Below the pieces are notes generated by a model. That model was not told where the DNA came from, did not search any database, and was given only the letters and a program-made list of their open reading frames with translations. Shown here piece by piece: positions 15,427-24,887 of a stretch of DNA of 64,000 nt. The stretch is from Nonomuraea solani (GTDB taxonomy: Bacteria > Actinomycetota > Actinomycetes > Streptosporangiales > Streptosporangiaceae): the NCBI RefSeq assembly GCF_900108335.1, contig NZ_FNVT01000005.1:372001-436000 (forward strand), in the 5' to 3' direction. The position numbers were made by a program, and so were the translations under genes. Numbering within the stretch: the first letter of the stretch is position 1; every line of letters starts with the position of its first letter.

Positions 15427-16371
15427 TCAGGTCAGGTGGCCGTGGAGGCGGACGCGGGCCAGGCCGCCGTCCGGGTAGATGTCCACCCGCACGTGGGTGA
15501 CCGGGTCCCGGTGGCTCAGGCGGAAGCGGTGCGGGGTGTCGGGCTGGAGGCGGGTCACCGGCAGGAGTGGCACCTCGCGTGCCCCGTCCAGCCCGGTCAG
15601 TGACACCTGGCCGGGCGCGTTGAACAGCAGGTTCGTGGTGTCGATCTCGGCCAGCCTGATGAGGCCGCGCCCGGCCAGCCGGATGACGAGCCAGTCGTTG
15701 CCGTCGTCTCGCCGCCGGGCGGTCTCCCAGCCCTCCGCCTGGTGCCTTGCCAGCCCGGGCGCGATGACGTTGTTGGGCGCCGAGTAGAAGTCGTTGGAGC
15801 AGGACGTGACCAGGGCGCCGTTCGCGAGCGCGGCCAGGTCGAGGCTCAGGCCGTCGTGGACGGACAGGTCGGGGCGCACCTCGCCGTGCACTCTGAGCCT
15901 GGCCACGCCTCCGTCGGGGTGGATGGTGAGCCGTACGTGGGTGTAGCGCGTCTCGTCGGCGACGTCGAAGTGGTGCTCGGCGTCGCCCTTCAGGCCGGTC
16001 TTGGGGACGATCTCCGTCCACGGGGCGGCCAGGAGCTCGGCCGGTGACGGGTGTCCCTCGACGGCGGTGGCCTCGACGGAGGCGTACGGGGGGTAGTTGC
16101 CCTTGAACCAGGCCGTGTCGATCACCACGCCGCGGATCACGCCGGGGAGGCCGAGGCGTACCAGGGCCCAGTCGTGGCCGGGTTCGCGGCGGCGGCGGGT
16201 CTCCCAGCCGTCGTAGACCTGGCCCTTGTTGCCGAACGTCTCCGCCAGGAAGCCCGGCCGCCCCGGCCTGATCAGGCTCTCCTTCTCGGCGAACGACTCG
16301 TCGCTGGCCGCCACGACCGAGCCGCCCAGGGCGCGGAGGGCGAGGTCGGGCAGATCGGTGAAGCGGGACAT
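15427..16371 (-). CDS. alc: Allantoicase
   Basis: 314 residues made of two homologous jelly-roll repeats, as in allantoicases. Each repeat has the same landmarks: YDGWETRRRREPGHDWALVRLG then HVRLTIHPDGGVARLRVHG, and EGWETARRRDDGNDWLVIRL then HVRVDIYPDGGLARVRLHG. It hydrolyses allantoate to ureidoglycolate and urea. The ATG directly abuts the allB stop (no intervening base), so it is the last gene of the glycerate kinase-allB-alc operon. Confidence 0.93.
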   Translation of the reverse strand: MSRFTDLPDLALRALGGSVVAASDESFAEKESLIRPGRPGFLAETFGNKGQVYDGWETRRRREPGHDWALVRLGLPGVIRGVVIDTAWFKGNYPPYASVEATAVEGHPSPAELLAAPWTEIVPKTGLKGDAEHHFDVADETRYTHVRLTIHPDGGVARLRVHGEVRPDLSVHDGLSLDLAALANGALVTSCSNDFYSAPNNVIAPGLARHQAEGWETARRRDDGNDWLVIRLAGRGLIRLAEIDTTNLLFNAPGQVSLTGLDGAREVPLLPVTRLQPDTPHRFRLSHRDPVTHVRVDIYPDGGLARVRLHGHLT

Positions 16372-17682
16372 CTACTGCGCTCCCAAGAGGAATCGTCCGT
16401 GCGGCTCGCCGTCCACGGGCCGGCCGCGTAGCCAGGTGGTCAGGACGACGCCCTTGAGCGTGCGGCCGTGGTATGGGGTGACTGGGTTCTTGTGGTGGAG
16501 GAGGGCGGCGTCGACGAGGTGGGCGGCGTCGGGGTCGAAGGCGACCAGGTCGGCATCATTGCCCACTTTTATCCCGCCTTTTCCCGAAATATTGGCCAAA
16601 GCAGCGGGATTTTCGGACATCCAGCGGACCACGTCGCTCAGCCCGTACCCTCTCCTCCCGGCCTCCGTCCACATCGCCGGCAGGCCGAGCTGGAGCGAGG
16701 CGATGCCGCCCCACGCGGCGGCGAAGTCGGGCACCTTGAGCTCGGCCGTCGACGGCGAGTGGTCCGACACCACACAGCTCAGCACGCCCCTGGCCAGCCC
16801 GTCCCAGAGCAGGTCGCGGTTGGACTCGGAGCGGATGGGCGGGCAGCACTTGTACACGGTCGCGCCTTCGGGCACCTGCTCGGCGGCCAGCGTCAGATAG
16901 TGCGGGCAGGTCTCGGCCGTGACCGCCACGCCCCCGGCCCTGGCCGTCTCCAGCACGTCCAGGCAGTCGGCGCTGGAGACGTGCAGGATGTGCACCCGGG
17001 CGCCGGTCTCGCCGGCCAGCCGGACGACCCGTTCGACGGCGCTGCGCTCCGACGCTCCGGGCCGCGAGGCCAGGAACTCCCCGTACGTCGGCCCGCCCGG
17101 CTCCGCCAGCAGCGCCGGATCCTCGGCGTGCACGACCATCAGCCCGCCGAACCCGGCGATCTCCGTCAGGGCCTCCCGCAGCTCGGAGGTGGTCAGCGGC
17201 GGGAACTCCTCGACGCCCGACGGCGACAGGAAGCACTTGAACCCGAAGACCCCGCGCTCGTGCAGGGGCGCCAGGTCCTTGAGGTTGCCCGGCACGGCGC
17301 CGCCCCAGAACCCGACGTCCACGTGGCACTGCCCGCGCGCGGCGCGCCGCTTGGCGTCGAGCGCCGGCACGTTCACGGTGGGCGGCAGGGAGTTGAGCGG
17401 CATGTCCACGATCGTGGTGACGCCGCCCGCGGCGGCCGCCCTGGTCGCCGAGTCGAAGCCCTCCCAGTGTGTGCGTCCGGGCTCGTTGACGTGGACGTGC
17501 GTGTCGACCAGGCCGGGCAGCAGCGCCAGGTCGCGCAGGTCGATGTCCTCGGCGGCGGGCAGCGGCGCGGCGTAGTCGTCCAGGGCGGCGATCTTCTCCC
17601 CCCGTACGGCGACCGCGGCCGGCCGCTCCCCCTCCGGCGTGATCGTCCTGCGGGACCTGACGACGAGGTCGAATCGGGTCAT
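16372..17682 (-). CDS. allB: Allantoinase
   Basis: 436 residues of the cyclic amidohydrolase family. Metal ligands in GLVDTHVHVNEPGRTHWEG, carbamylated-Lys region FGFKCFLSPSGVEEFPP, HAEDP, HILHVSSADCL, ETCPHYLTL, and VVSDHSPST. It opens the hydantoin ring of allantoin to allantoate. The ATG at 17682 overlaps the glycerate kinase stop (ATGA) and has GGAGGGGG upstream; the frame stays open to 17760 but that part lies inside the neighbour. Confidence 0.94.
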   Translation of the reverse strand: MTRFDLVVRSRRTITPEGERPAAVAVRGEKIAALDDYAAPLPAAEDIDLRDLALLPGLVDTHVHVNEPGRTHWEGFDSATRAAAAGGVTTIVDMPLNSLPPTVNVPALDAKRRAARGQCHVDVGFWGGAVPGNLKDLAPLHERGVFGFKCFLSPSGVEEFPPLTTSELREALTEIAGFGGLMVVHAEDPALLAEPGGPTYGEFLASRPGASERSAVERVVRLAGETGARVHILHVSSADCLDVLETARAGGVAVTAETCPHYLTLAAEQVPEGATVYKCCPPIRSESNRDLLWDGLARGVLSCVVSDHSPSTAELKVPDFAAAWGGIASLQLGLPAMWTEAGRRGYGLSDVVRWMSENPAALANISGKGGIKVGNDADLVAFDPDAAHLVDAALLHHKNPVTPYHGRTLKGVVLTTWLRGRPVDGEPHGRFLLGAQ

Positions 17683-18839
17683 CCATCCCCCTCCGGGAGG
17701 CGGTCGGCGGCGAGCCGGGCGGCGAGGCGTTCGAGCAGCGGCCCGGCCTGCGCCATGCATTGGGCGGGGTCGGGCTCCAGGTCCGTCAGGGCGTACGCGG
17801 CCTCGATGCCCGCCGCCCGCACCTGCTCGTCGGTGAGCGTACGGCGGCCGCAGACGGCGACCACGGGCACGCCCGCCCTGGCCGCGGCCTGCGCCACACC
17901 GACGGGTGCCTTGCCGCGCAGCGACTGCTCGTCCAGCGACCCCTCCCCCGTGATCACCAGCCGCGCACCCCGGACGGCCTCACCGAACCCCAGCAGGTCG
18001 AGCAGGTAGCCGATGCCGGGCCGCAGCTCGGCGTGCAGGAACGCCAGCGCCGCGAACCCGACCCCACCGGCGGCACCGGCCCCCGGCGCGCCCGCCACAC
18101 CCATCGCACGCGGGATGTCGTCGTGCTCGACCGCCCCCATGAGCCCATGCGTGAAGGCCGCCACGGCCGCCAGCCGCGACAACGCCCCCTCCAGCGTCTT
18201 GACGTCCTCGGGAGTGGCCCCCTTCTGCGGCCCGTAGACGGCGGCGGCGCCGTGCGGCCCGAGCAGCGGATTGTCCACATCGCTCGCCACCACGAACTCC
18301 ACCCCGGAGACGTCGAGGAACCCGGACATGTCGATCTTCGCCAGCTCCCGCAACGCGGCCCCGCCCCTGGCCAGCTCGCGACCTTCGGTGTCCAGCAACC
18401 GGGCCCCCAGAGCCTGCGCCATGCCCGCGCCCCCATCGGTGCACGCACTACCGCCCAGCCCCAGAACCACCCGCTTGGCGCCTCGCCGCACGGCGTCCGC
18501 GATCAGCTCACCGGTGCCATAACTGGTGGCGGTCAACGGCTCACGCCCTCCAGGCAGACGCCGCAACCCGGACGCCTCGGCCAGCTCGACCACGGCGGTG
18601 CCGTCGGTGGGATGCCAGGCGTAGGAGGCGGCGATCCGCTCCCCCGTGGGCCCGGTGACCTCGATGCCGACCCGCTCGAAGCCCCCCGCCACGGCGGCGT
18701 CCACGGTGCCGTCACCACCATCGGCCACCGGCAGCTCGACCGTGGGCACGCCCAGCCCGGCCGACACCCGGGAAGCCACTTCGGCCGCCGTCAGTGACCC
18801 CTTGAACTTGTCGGGGGCGACTAGAACGTGCTGAACCAC
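17679..18839 (-). CDS. Glycerate kinase (GlxK/GarK type)
   Basis: 386 residues of the type I glycerate kinase family: HVLVAPDKFKGSLTAAEVA at the N-terminus, PVADGGDGT, VLGLGGSACTDGGAGMAQALG, ASDVDNPLLGPHGAAAVYGPQKGA, and LVITGEGSLDEQSLRGKAP. It phosphorylates D-glycerate, the product of glyoxylate condensation and reduction downstream of ureidoglycolate, which explains its place in the allantoin operon. Start at GTG 18839 (GGGAG upstream). Glyoxylate carboligase and tartronate semialdehyde reductase genes are not in this window. Confidence 0.9.
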   Translation of the reverse strand: MVQHVLVAPDKFKGSLTAAEVASRVSAGLGVPTVELPVADGGDGTVDAAVAGGFERVGIEVTGPTGERIAASYAWHPTDGTAVVELAEASGLRRLPGGREPLTATSYGTGELIADAVRRGAKRVVLGLGGSACTDGGAGMAQALGARLLDTEGRELARGGAALRELAKIDMSGFLDVSGVEFVVASDVDNPLLGPHGAAAVYGPQKGATPEDVKTLEGALSRLAAVAAFTHGLMGAVEHDDIPRAMGVAGAPGAGAAGGVGFAALAFLHAELRPGIGYLLDLLGFGEAVRGARLVITGEGSLDEQSLRGKAPVGVAQAAARAGVPVVAVCGRRTLTDEQVRAAGIEAAYALTDLEPDPAQCMAQAGPLLERLAARLAADRLPEGDG

Positions 18840-18855
18840 TACGAACTCCCACCTG

Positions 18856-18923
18856 ATGATGAACAATGTCCTGACACGCCTTCCTGCCCGGTGCGAGCGG
18901 GCAGGAAGGCGTGACTCATCATC
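18856..18923. promoter_or_regulatory. Long nested inverted repeat upstream of the glycerate kinase operon
   Basis: A perfect 16-bp stem (CACGCCTTCCTGCCCG at 18875-18890, complement at 18898-18913, 7-nt loop) is framed by an outer inverted repeat GATGATGA (18856-18863) / TCATCATC (18916-18923). It sits between two divergent start codons, where a terminator is not expected, 36 bases upstream of the glycerate kinase GTG. It could be a 5'-UTR structure or an operator. Confidence 0.5.
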
Positions 18924-18997
18924 ACATCCCGGCCGGTTCGGCACGTCGTCAGGTGGGTGGCCCTCCAGCTAGGCTCAGGGCCGGATAGGGGGCGTTC

Positions 18998-20158
18998 GTG
19001 CGGATATCGACGCGGCAGCGGCAGGCGCGGCTCGGGCTTCGGCATCGGCTGGTCCGTAAGGCGGCCACGCCCGAGGAGGCGGCGGCGTCCGTGGTGGCGT
19101 TGCACGGCACCGATCCGGCGACCGTGTTCCTGTCGGCGGGCGCGCGCCTGGCCGCCCCTGGTCCCGAGCCGGTCGAGCGGGCCCTGTACAGCGCGCACAC
19201 GCTGGTGCGGATGACCGGGATGCGGCGCACGATCTTCGTGGTGCCGGCGGAGCTCGTACCGGTCGTGCATCACTCCTCCGGGCTGGCCATCGCCCGCAAG
19301 GAGCGCGCGTTGATGCTGAAGACGTTCGGGGAGGGCGGCTGGGACGCGGCGGCCCTCGACGACGTCGCGGCGGCGGTGCTGAAGGCGGTGGCCCAGACGG
19401 GCGCGGCGACGGCGGCGGAGCTGGGCGCGCTGGAGCCGCGGCTGCGCGAGCAGGTCAGGGTGGCCGTGGGCAAGCCCTATGAGGGAGTGGTGAGCCTCGG
19501 CTCCCGGCTGCTGTTCGTGATGGCGCTGGACGGCCTGCTGGTACGCCGGGCGCGCGCCTCCGGCACCTGGGTCAACGGCACGCACCGCTGGGACCTGGCC
19601 CCGGAGATCGCCGAGCTGGCCGTGCACGACGCCCAGGCCGAGCTGGTACGCCGCTGGCTGACCGCCTTCGGCCCCGGCACCGAGTCCGACGTCAAATGGT
19701 GGACCGGCTGGACCCTCAAGGACGTGCGCCGGGCCCTGGCCGCGACGGGCGCGGTGCCGGTCGAGCTGGACGAGGGCGTCGGCCACGTGCTGCCGGACGA
19801 TCTGGCGGAGGTCCAGGAGCCCGAGCCGTGGGCCGCGCTGCTGCCCGCGCTCGACCCGACTCCGATGGGCTGGCAGGGCCGCGACTGGTACCTGTCTCAG
19901 GCGCATCGGGCCGAGCTGTTCGACCGGAGCGGCAACGTGGGCCCGACCGTCTGGTGGGACGGCCGGGTCGTGGGCGGCTGGGCGCAGCGGCCCGACGGTG
20001 AGATCGTCTGGCGGCTGCTCTCAGACGTGGGCGCGGACGCGCGAACCGCCATCGAGGCCGAGGCGGCCGGGCTGGCCGCCTGGCTCGGCGATGTCCGGGT
20101 GACGCCCCGCTTCCGGACCCCGCTGGAGCGGGTGCTGTCTATGACACCGTCCGGATGA
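18998..20158 (+). CDS. Winged-helix DNA-binding protein (HTH_42/AlkZ-like)
   Basis: 386 residues starting with GTG. The pattern TRQRQARLGLRHRL, ALHGTDPATVFLSA, MRRTIFVVP, then a long middle domain and C-terminal LLPALDPTPMGWQGRDWYL ... VWWDGRVVGGWAQRPDGEI matches the tandem winged-helix superfamily that includes the DNA glycosylases AlkZ and YcaQ. AlkZ uses a QxQ or QxD catalytic motif; no obvious equivalent was identified, so enzymatic activity is uncertain. It is divergent from the allantoin operon with no functional link visible. The 3' end overlaps the EF-hand gene by 20 bases. Confidence 0.75.
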   Translation: MRISTRQRQARLGLRHRLVRKAATPEEAAASVVALHGTDPATVFLSAGARLAAPGPEPVERALYSAHTLVRMTGMRRTIFVVPAELVPVVHHSSGLAIARKERALMLKTFGEGGWDAAALDDVAAAVLKAVAQTGAATAAELGALEPRLREQVRVAVGKPYEGVVSLGSRLLFVMALDGLLVRRARASGTWVNGTHRWDLAPEIAELAVHDAQAELVRRWLTAFGPGTESDVKWWTGWTLKDVRRALAATGAVPVELDEGVGHVLPDDLAEVQEPEPWAALLPALDPTPMGWQGRDWYLSQAHRAELFDRSGNVGPTVWWDGRVVGGWAQRPDGEIVWRLLSDVGADARTAIEAEAAGLAAWLGDVRVTPRFRTPLERVLSMTPSG

Positions 20159-20351
20159 ACTCCTCGAAGGAGTAGCGTCCGTCCTGGTCGGAGTCGGCAT
20201 CCTGGCTCATCGCCCCGAGCGCCTCGGCCGGCAGGTCGGGGAAGTGCCGCTTCAGCTCCGTCTCGCTGATGTAGCCGTCGCCGTCGGTGTCGATCGCGGC
20301 GAAGGTGGTCTTGAGCTGCGCCAGCCGCTCGTCTGGGAGTTCCGCCGACAC
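20139..20351 (-). CDS. Small two-EF-hand calcium-binding protein
   Basis: About 70 residues with two EF loops: DTDGDGYISETE and DSDQDGRYSFEE. Both have Asp at positions 1, 3 and 5 and Glu at position 12, so both should bind calcium. It is a compact bacterial calmodulin-like protein with no signal peptide. An upstream ATG at 20366 would add five residues, but the GTG at 20351 has the better-spaced AAAGG ribosome site. Partners cannot be inferred from neighbours. Confidence 0.82.
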   Translation of the reverse strand: MSAELPDERLAQLKTTFAAIDTDGDGYISETELKRHFPDLPAEALGAMSQDADSDQDGRYSFEEFIRTVS

Positions 20352-20389
20352 GGGTCCGCCTTTCATGCTCCATTCCGAACATTCACACC

Positions 20390-21778
20390 TTAATGGTCAC
20401 GATGGATCTCCTTCGCGGCGGTGACCCCTCGCTCCTCGGCGAGCCGCAGCAGCCGCCGGTGCGCCTCGGCCCCGGCGCGCCCGGCCTCGTCCTGGGCCAC
20501 GGTCTGGAGTTCGCCGTCGGCCACCACGGTCCGGCCGCCGACCAGGACCCGGGCCAGCGGCGGCGGGGGCCCGAAGACCAGCGCGCAGACCGGGTCGGTG
20601 ACGGCGGCGGTGTACGGGCCGTCGATCCGCCACAGCGCGAGGTCGGCCAGCTTGCCCGGTTCCAGGGTGCCCAGCTCGGCCTCCCTGCCCAGGTTGCGGG
20701 CGCCGCCCAGCGTGGCCAGCTCCAGGGCCTGGCGGGCGGTGAGGGCGGCGGGGCCGTAGCGGGCGCGCTGGAACAGCAGGGCCTGCCGCATCTCCCCCGC
20801 CAGCGGCGTCAGCTCGGACGAGGCGTTGCCGTCCACGCCGATCCCGACGTTGACCCCCCGGCGGAGCATTTCGGACACGCGGGCGATGCCCGCCCCGAGG
20901 CGCCCGTTCGACGAGGGACAGTGCGCGGAACCGGTGCCGGTGGCGGCCAGCTTGCCGATGTCGCCGTCACTGAGGTGCACGGTGTGGGCCAGCCACACGT
21001 CGGGGCCCAGCCAGCCCAGCTCCTCCATGTAGTCGACGGGCCGCATCTTGAACCGCTCCAGGCAGTGCTCGTCCTCGTCGAGGGTCTCGGCGACGTGGGT
21101 GTGCAGGCGTACACTCTTGGCCCTGGCCAGGGCGGCGGACTGCTTCATCAGCTCGCCACTGGCGGAGAACGGCGAGCACGGCGCGACCGCGACCCGCAGC
21201 ATCGAGGAGAACGACGGGTCGTGGTAGGTGTCCACGGCCTCGGTGGTGGCGGCCAGGATGTCGTCCAGCTCCTCGACCACGACGTCCGGCGGCAGCCCGC
21301 CCTTCGACTCGCCCAGGTCCATGGAGCCGCGCGCCGGATGGAACCGCAGCCCCACCGCGCGGGCGGCCTCGATCTCGGCGGCCAGCAGGTCGCCCCTGCC
21401 CTTGGGGAACAGGTAGTGGTGGTCGCTGGAGGTGGTGCAGCCCGACAGGGCCAGCCAGCCCAGCCCGGCGGTGGCCGCGCCGCCGACGACCTCGGCGTCC
21501 ATGGCGGCCCAGACGGGGTAGAGCGCCACCAGCCACTCGAACAGGGTCGCGTCCTGCGCGAGCCCCTGTGAGGCCCACTGGTAGAGGTGGTGGTGGGTGT
21601 TGACCAGGCCGGGGGTGGCCAGGCAGCCGGTGCCGTCGATGCGGGTTCCGGCCGCCTCGGCGGGCGCTGGGCCGGGGCCCAGCGCGGCGATCCGGTCGCC
21701 CTCGATCCGGATATATCCGGATTCGATCTCGGGGCCGGCGACCGGGGCGATGGCGACGTTCTCGATGAGGACGCTCAT
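20390..21778 (-). CDS. 8-Oxoguanine deaminase-like amidohydrolase
   Basis: 462 residues of the ATZ/TRZ amidohydrolase group. Zn site TPGLVNTHHHLYQWASQGLAQ, the segment DATLFEWLVALYPVWA typical of 8-oxoguanine deaminases, HTHVAETLDEDE, WLAHTVHLS, GVDGNASSE. Members convert 8-oxoguanine (or guanine) to the corresponding oxopurine, which would feed urate. ATG overlaps the stop of the FeS subunit gene (ATGA), so it is the last gene of the uraD-uraH-uricase-XDH operon. Exact base preference is inferred. Confidence 0.83.
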   Translation of the reverse strand: MSVLIENVAIAPVAGPEIESGYIRIEGDRIAALGPGPAPAEAAGTRIDGTGCLATPGLVNTHHHLYQWASQGLAQDATLFEWLVALYPVWAAMDAEVVGGAATAGLGWLALSGCTTSSDHHYLFPKGRGDLLAAEIEAARAVGLRFHPARGSMDLGESKGGLPPDVVVEELDDILAATTEAVDTYHDPSFSSMLRVAVAPCSPFSASGELMKQSAALARAKSVRLHTHVAETLDEDEHCLERFKMRPVDYMEELGWLGPDVWLAHTVHLSDGDIGKLAATGTGSAHCPSSNGRLGAGIARVSEMLRRGVNVGIGVDGNASSELTPLAGEMRQALLFQRARYGPAALTARQALELATLGGARNLGREAELGTLEPGKLADLALWRIDGPYTAAVTDPVCALVFGPPPPLARVLVGGRTVVADGELQTVAQDEAGRAGAEAHRRLLRLAEERGVTAAKEIHRDH

Positions 21779-22248
21779 TCGGCGCCCGCCTTGCGCGCGG
21801 CGGCCAGCCGTACCGCGTCGAGGATCTTCTCGTAGCCGGTGCACCGGCACAGGTTGCCCGCCAGCGCCTCCCTGATCTCGCCGTCCGACGGCCGCGGCAC
21901 GCGTTCGAGCAGGTCGTGGGCCTGGACGAGCAGTCCGGGCGTGCAGAAGCCGCACTGCACGGCCCCGCACTCCACGAACGCCTCCTGCACCGGGTCGAGG
22001 CGGCCGCCGTCGGCCAGGCCCTCGACGGTACGCACCCGCCGGCCCTCGGCCTGCCCGGCGGCGACCAGGCAGGCGCAGACCGGCACGCCGTCGAGGTAGA
22101 TCGTGCACGAGCCGCATTCGCCCTGCTCGCAGGCGTTCTTGGAGCCGGGCAGGCCGAGGCGCTCGCGCAGGACGTACAGGAGGCTCTCGCCCTCCCAGAC
22201 GTCCTCGGCGCTCTCCTCGCGGCCGTTGACGGTGAACGTGACCCGCAT
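21775..22248 (-). CDS. Xanthine dehydrogenase-type [2Fe-2S] subunit
   Basis: 157 residues with both clusters of the small subunit of molybdenum hydroxylases. The N-terminal plant-type cluster is CEQGECGSC plus a downstream Cys (VPVCAC). The C-terminal cluster is CGFCTPG and NLCRCTGYEKI. It carries electrons from the Mo site to FAD. It follows the FAD subunit gene but is followed directly by the deaminase, with no molybdopterin subunit gene. Its start lies inside one copy of a 32-bp-period duplication. Confidence 0.92.
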   Translation of the reverse strand: MRVTFTVNGREESAEDVWEGESLLYVLRERLGLPGSKNACEQGECGSCTIYLDGVPVCACLVAAGQAEGRRVRTVEGLADGGRLDPVQEAFVECGAVQCGFCTPGLLVQAHDLLERVPRPSDGEIREALAGNLCRCTGYEKILDAVRLAAARKAGAE

Positions 22249-22304
22249 CAGGCGGCCCTCCTTCCCAGATGGACGCGCATCAGGCGGCCCTCTTTCCCAG
22301 ATGG
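22244..22304. repeat. Tandem duplication of the XDH gene junction
   Basis: CGCATCAGGCGGCCCTC and the following bases to AGATGG occur at 22244-22272 and again at 22276-22304 (29 bases, one mismatch, period 32). On the minus strand each copy holds an ATG overlapping a TGA. The upstream copy now encodes a ten-codon ORF, MRVHLGRRAA, that starts on the FAD-subunit stop and ends on the FeS-subunit start. Confidence 0.85.
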
Positions 22305-23140
22305 TCGTTCCAGGCCCAGGTGAGCGTGCGGCGGGCCATCACGCCGATGGCGTGCACGCGATAGGCGGCGGTGCCGCGCACGTCGTCGATCGGCGCGGCG
22401 GCCCGCGCGCACAGGTCGCCGAAGCGCCGCAGCAGCGCGGGGTCGAGCGGCGCCTCCCAGTCGAGCTCGGCGGCGAGCAGCTCTTCGGCCTCCAGCGCCC
22501 GGCGCGGGGTGGGCGCGGCCGAGCCGATGCCCGTGCCGACCCGCCGCTCGCGCGGGTGCAGCGCGATCGCGAACGAGCACACCGCGATCACCATGGCGTT
22601 GCGGGTGCCGACCTTGGAGAAGTATTGGGGGCCGGTGGCGGGCGGCACGTGTACGGCCCTGATCAGCTCGTCCGGCTCCAGCGCGCTGCGCTTGACCCCG
22701 AGGTAGAACTCGGCGGCCGGGATCATCCGGACGCCGCGCTCGCGCGACTCCACCTCGACCACCGCCCCGGCGGCCAGCAGCGGCGGATGGCTGTCGCCCG
22801 CGGGCGAGGCCGCGCCCAGGTTGCCGCCGACCGAGCCGCGGTTGCGGATCTGCGGCGAGCCGACCGTGCGCGACGCCTGTGCCAGCCCCGGCAGCGGCCC
22901 GGCCAGCTCCTCGATCACCATCGTGTACGGCACCGCCGCCCCCACCCGGCAGTGCCCGCCCGTCATGCTCCACTCTCGCAGCTCGGCCACCTGAGTGAGG
23001 TCGAGCAGCGCCACGGGCCTGCGCACGTCGAAGTTGAGCTCGACCATCACGTCGGTACCGCCCTGGATGGGCACCGCCTCCGGCTGGTCCGCCTTGGCGG
23101 CCAGCGCCTCCTCCCACGTCGTGGGCCGCAAAAAGTCCAT
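22280..23140 (-). CDS. Xanthine dehydrogenase-type FAD subunit
   Basis: 286 residues of the CoxM/XdhB FAD-binding family. FAD-binding hallmarks: AVPIQGGTDVMVELN and the TVGSPQIRNRGSVGGNLGAASPAGDS loop region (AGD-S). The start MDFLRPTTWEEAL is typical. It oxidises the FeS subunit and reduces NAD+ or oxygen. Five bases separate it from the uricase stop. Its C-terminal end DHLGKRAA is mirrored by the duplicated mini-ORF downstream. Confidence 0.9.
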   Translation of the reverse strand: MDFLRPTTWEEALAAKADQPEAVPIQGGTDVMVELNFDVRRPVALLDLTQVAELREWSMTGGHCRVGAAVPYTMVIEELAGPLPGLAQASRTVGSPQIRNRGSVGGNLGAASPAGDSHPPLLAAGAVVEVESRERGVRMIPAAEFYLGVKRSALEPDELIRAVHVPPATGPQYFSKVGTRNAMVIAVCSFAIALHPRERRVGTGIGSAAPTPRRALEAEELLAAELDWEAPLDPALLRRFGDLCARAAAPIDDVRGTAAYRVHAIGVMARRTLTWAWNDHLGKRAA

Positions 23141-23145
23141 TTCCC

Positions 23146-24006
23146 CTACTCCCAGGCGAATCCGGCGTCAGGTGCGTCCTCGCGCAGCACGCCGCCCTCG
23201 ATGAGTCCGTACGGGCGGTCGGCGGCGTAGAAGACCTCGTTGTCGTTGTCCAGGCCGAACGGGGACAGGTCGACCGGGAAGTGATGCTTGTTCGGCATGG
23301 CGAGCCTGATCTCGCAGATCTCGGGGGCGGATTTGAGGGCGCGCTCGCCCATGGCGTACAGGGTCTGCTGAAGCGACAGGCTGTGGGTGTCGGCGAAGGC
23401 GTCGAGCAGGGCGTTCCTGACCTGTTCGTAGGAGGGCTCGTACGCGGAGTCATCGCCGGTGTGGCGCCACTGGGCGGATACGGCGGTGGCGAGGATGCGG
23501 TCGGTGGTGGGCTGGAGGGTGGTGTAGTCGTCCACGATGTAGCCGTGGAACTCCGAGCCCGTGGAGTTGAGCACCACCAGGTCCTTCAGGCCCGACACGA
23601 CGGTGCTGCGGCCGTCCCTGTCGTGGTGGACCAGGCAGGTGCGCACCTCGCCGCCCTCGCGTACGAACGAGTGCGGGCCGGCGCGGCGCCAGCCGTACTC
23701 GTCGATCTCCACTCTGGCGTGGTGGATGGAGGGCTGCGACTCGACGAAGTGCCTGGCCAGCAGCAAGGCGAACGCTTCGATCTGGCCGACGCCGTGCCGG
23801 CGGGCGAACGCGTACGCGGTGTTCTTCTGCGTGTCCGTCGGCAGGACGGCGGCGTTGTCGCCGGTCAGGTGGGCGGCCTCCATGTCGCCCGACAGCGACG
23901 TGGTGACGCTGATGTCCTTGATGTGGTGCACCGGGCCGTCCCTGACCACGCGGACGAGCCTGGTCTCCGCCTTGCCGTAGCGGTTGGCGCCGAGCTTGAC
24001 CGGCAT
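23146..24006 (-). CDS. Urate oxidase
   Basis: 286 residues, normal cofactor-free uricase with two T-fold repeats. Key segments: LGANRYGKAETRLVRV, LPTDTQKNTAYAFAR (catalytic Thr region), VLNSTGSEFHGYIVDDYTTL, and the C-terminal LAMPNKHHFPVDL. It oxidises urate to 5-hydroxyisourate with production of peroxide. The gene ends five bases before the FAD subunit and starts directly at the uraH stop. Confidence 0.95.
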   Translation of the reverse strand: MPVKLGANRYGKAETRLVRVVRDGPVHHIKDISVTTSLSGDMEAAHLTGDNAAVLPTDTQKNTAYAFARRHGVGQIEAFALLLARHFVESQPSIHHARVEIDEYGWRRAGPHSFVREGGEVRTCLVHHDRDGRSTVVSGLKDLVVLNSTGSEFHGYIVDDYTTLQPTTDRILATAVSAQWRHTGDDSAYEPSYEQVRNALLDAFADTHSLSLQQTLYAMGERALKSAPEICEIRLAMPNKHHFPVDLSPFGLDNDNEVFYAADRPYGLIEGGVLREDAPDAGFAWE

Positions 24007-24803
<797 letters not shown>

Positions 24804-24887
24804 GTCAGAAGTACACACAGGCGCCCCATGCCCGGTCCATCCGCGAGAACTCCCAACCGGCGACCCCGATGACCGGTGTTTTTCGTG

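Noticed and set aside
13295..16021. A 908-codon minus-strand frame across the kinase gene
   Set aside because: Composition (Arg/His/Gly repeats) is a shadow of the kinase and alc; all domain evidence is in the other frames.
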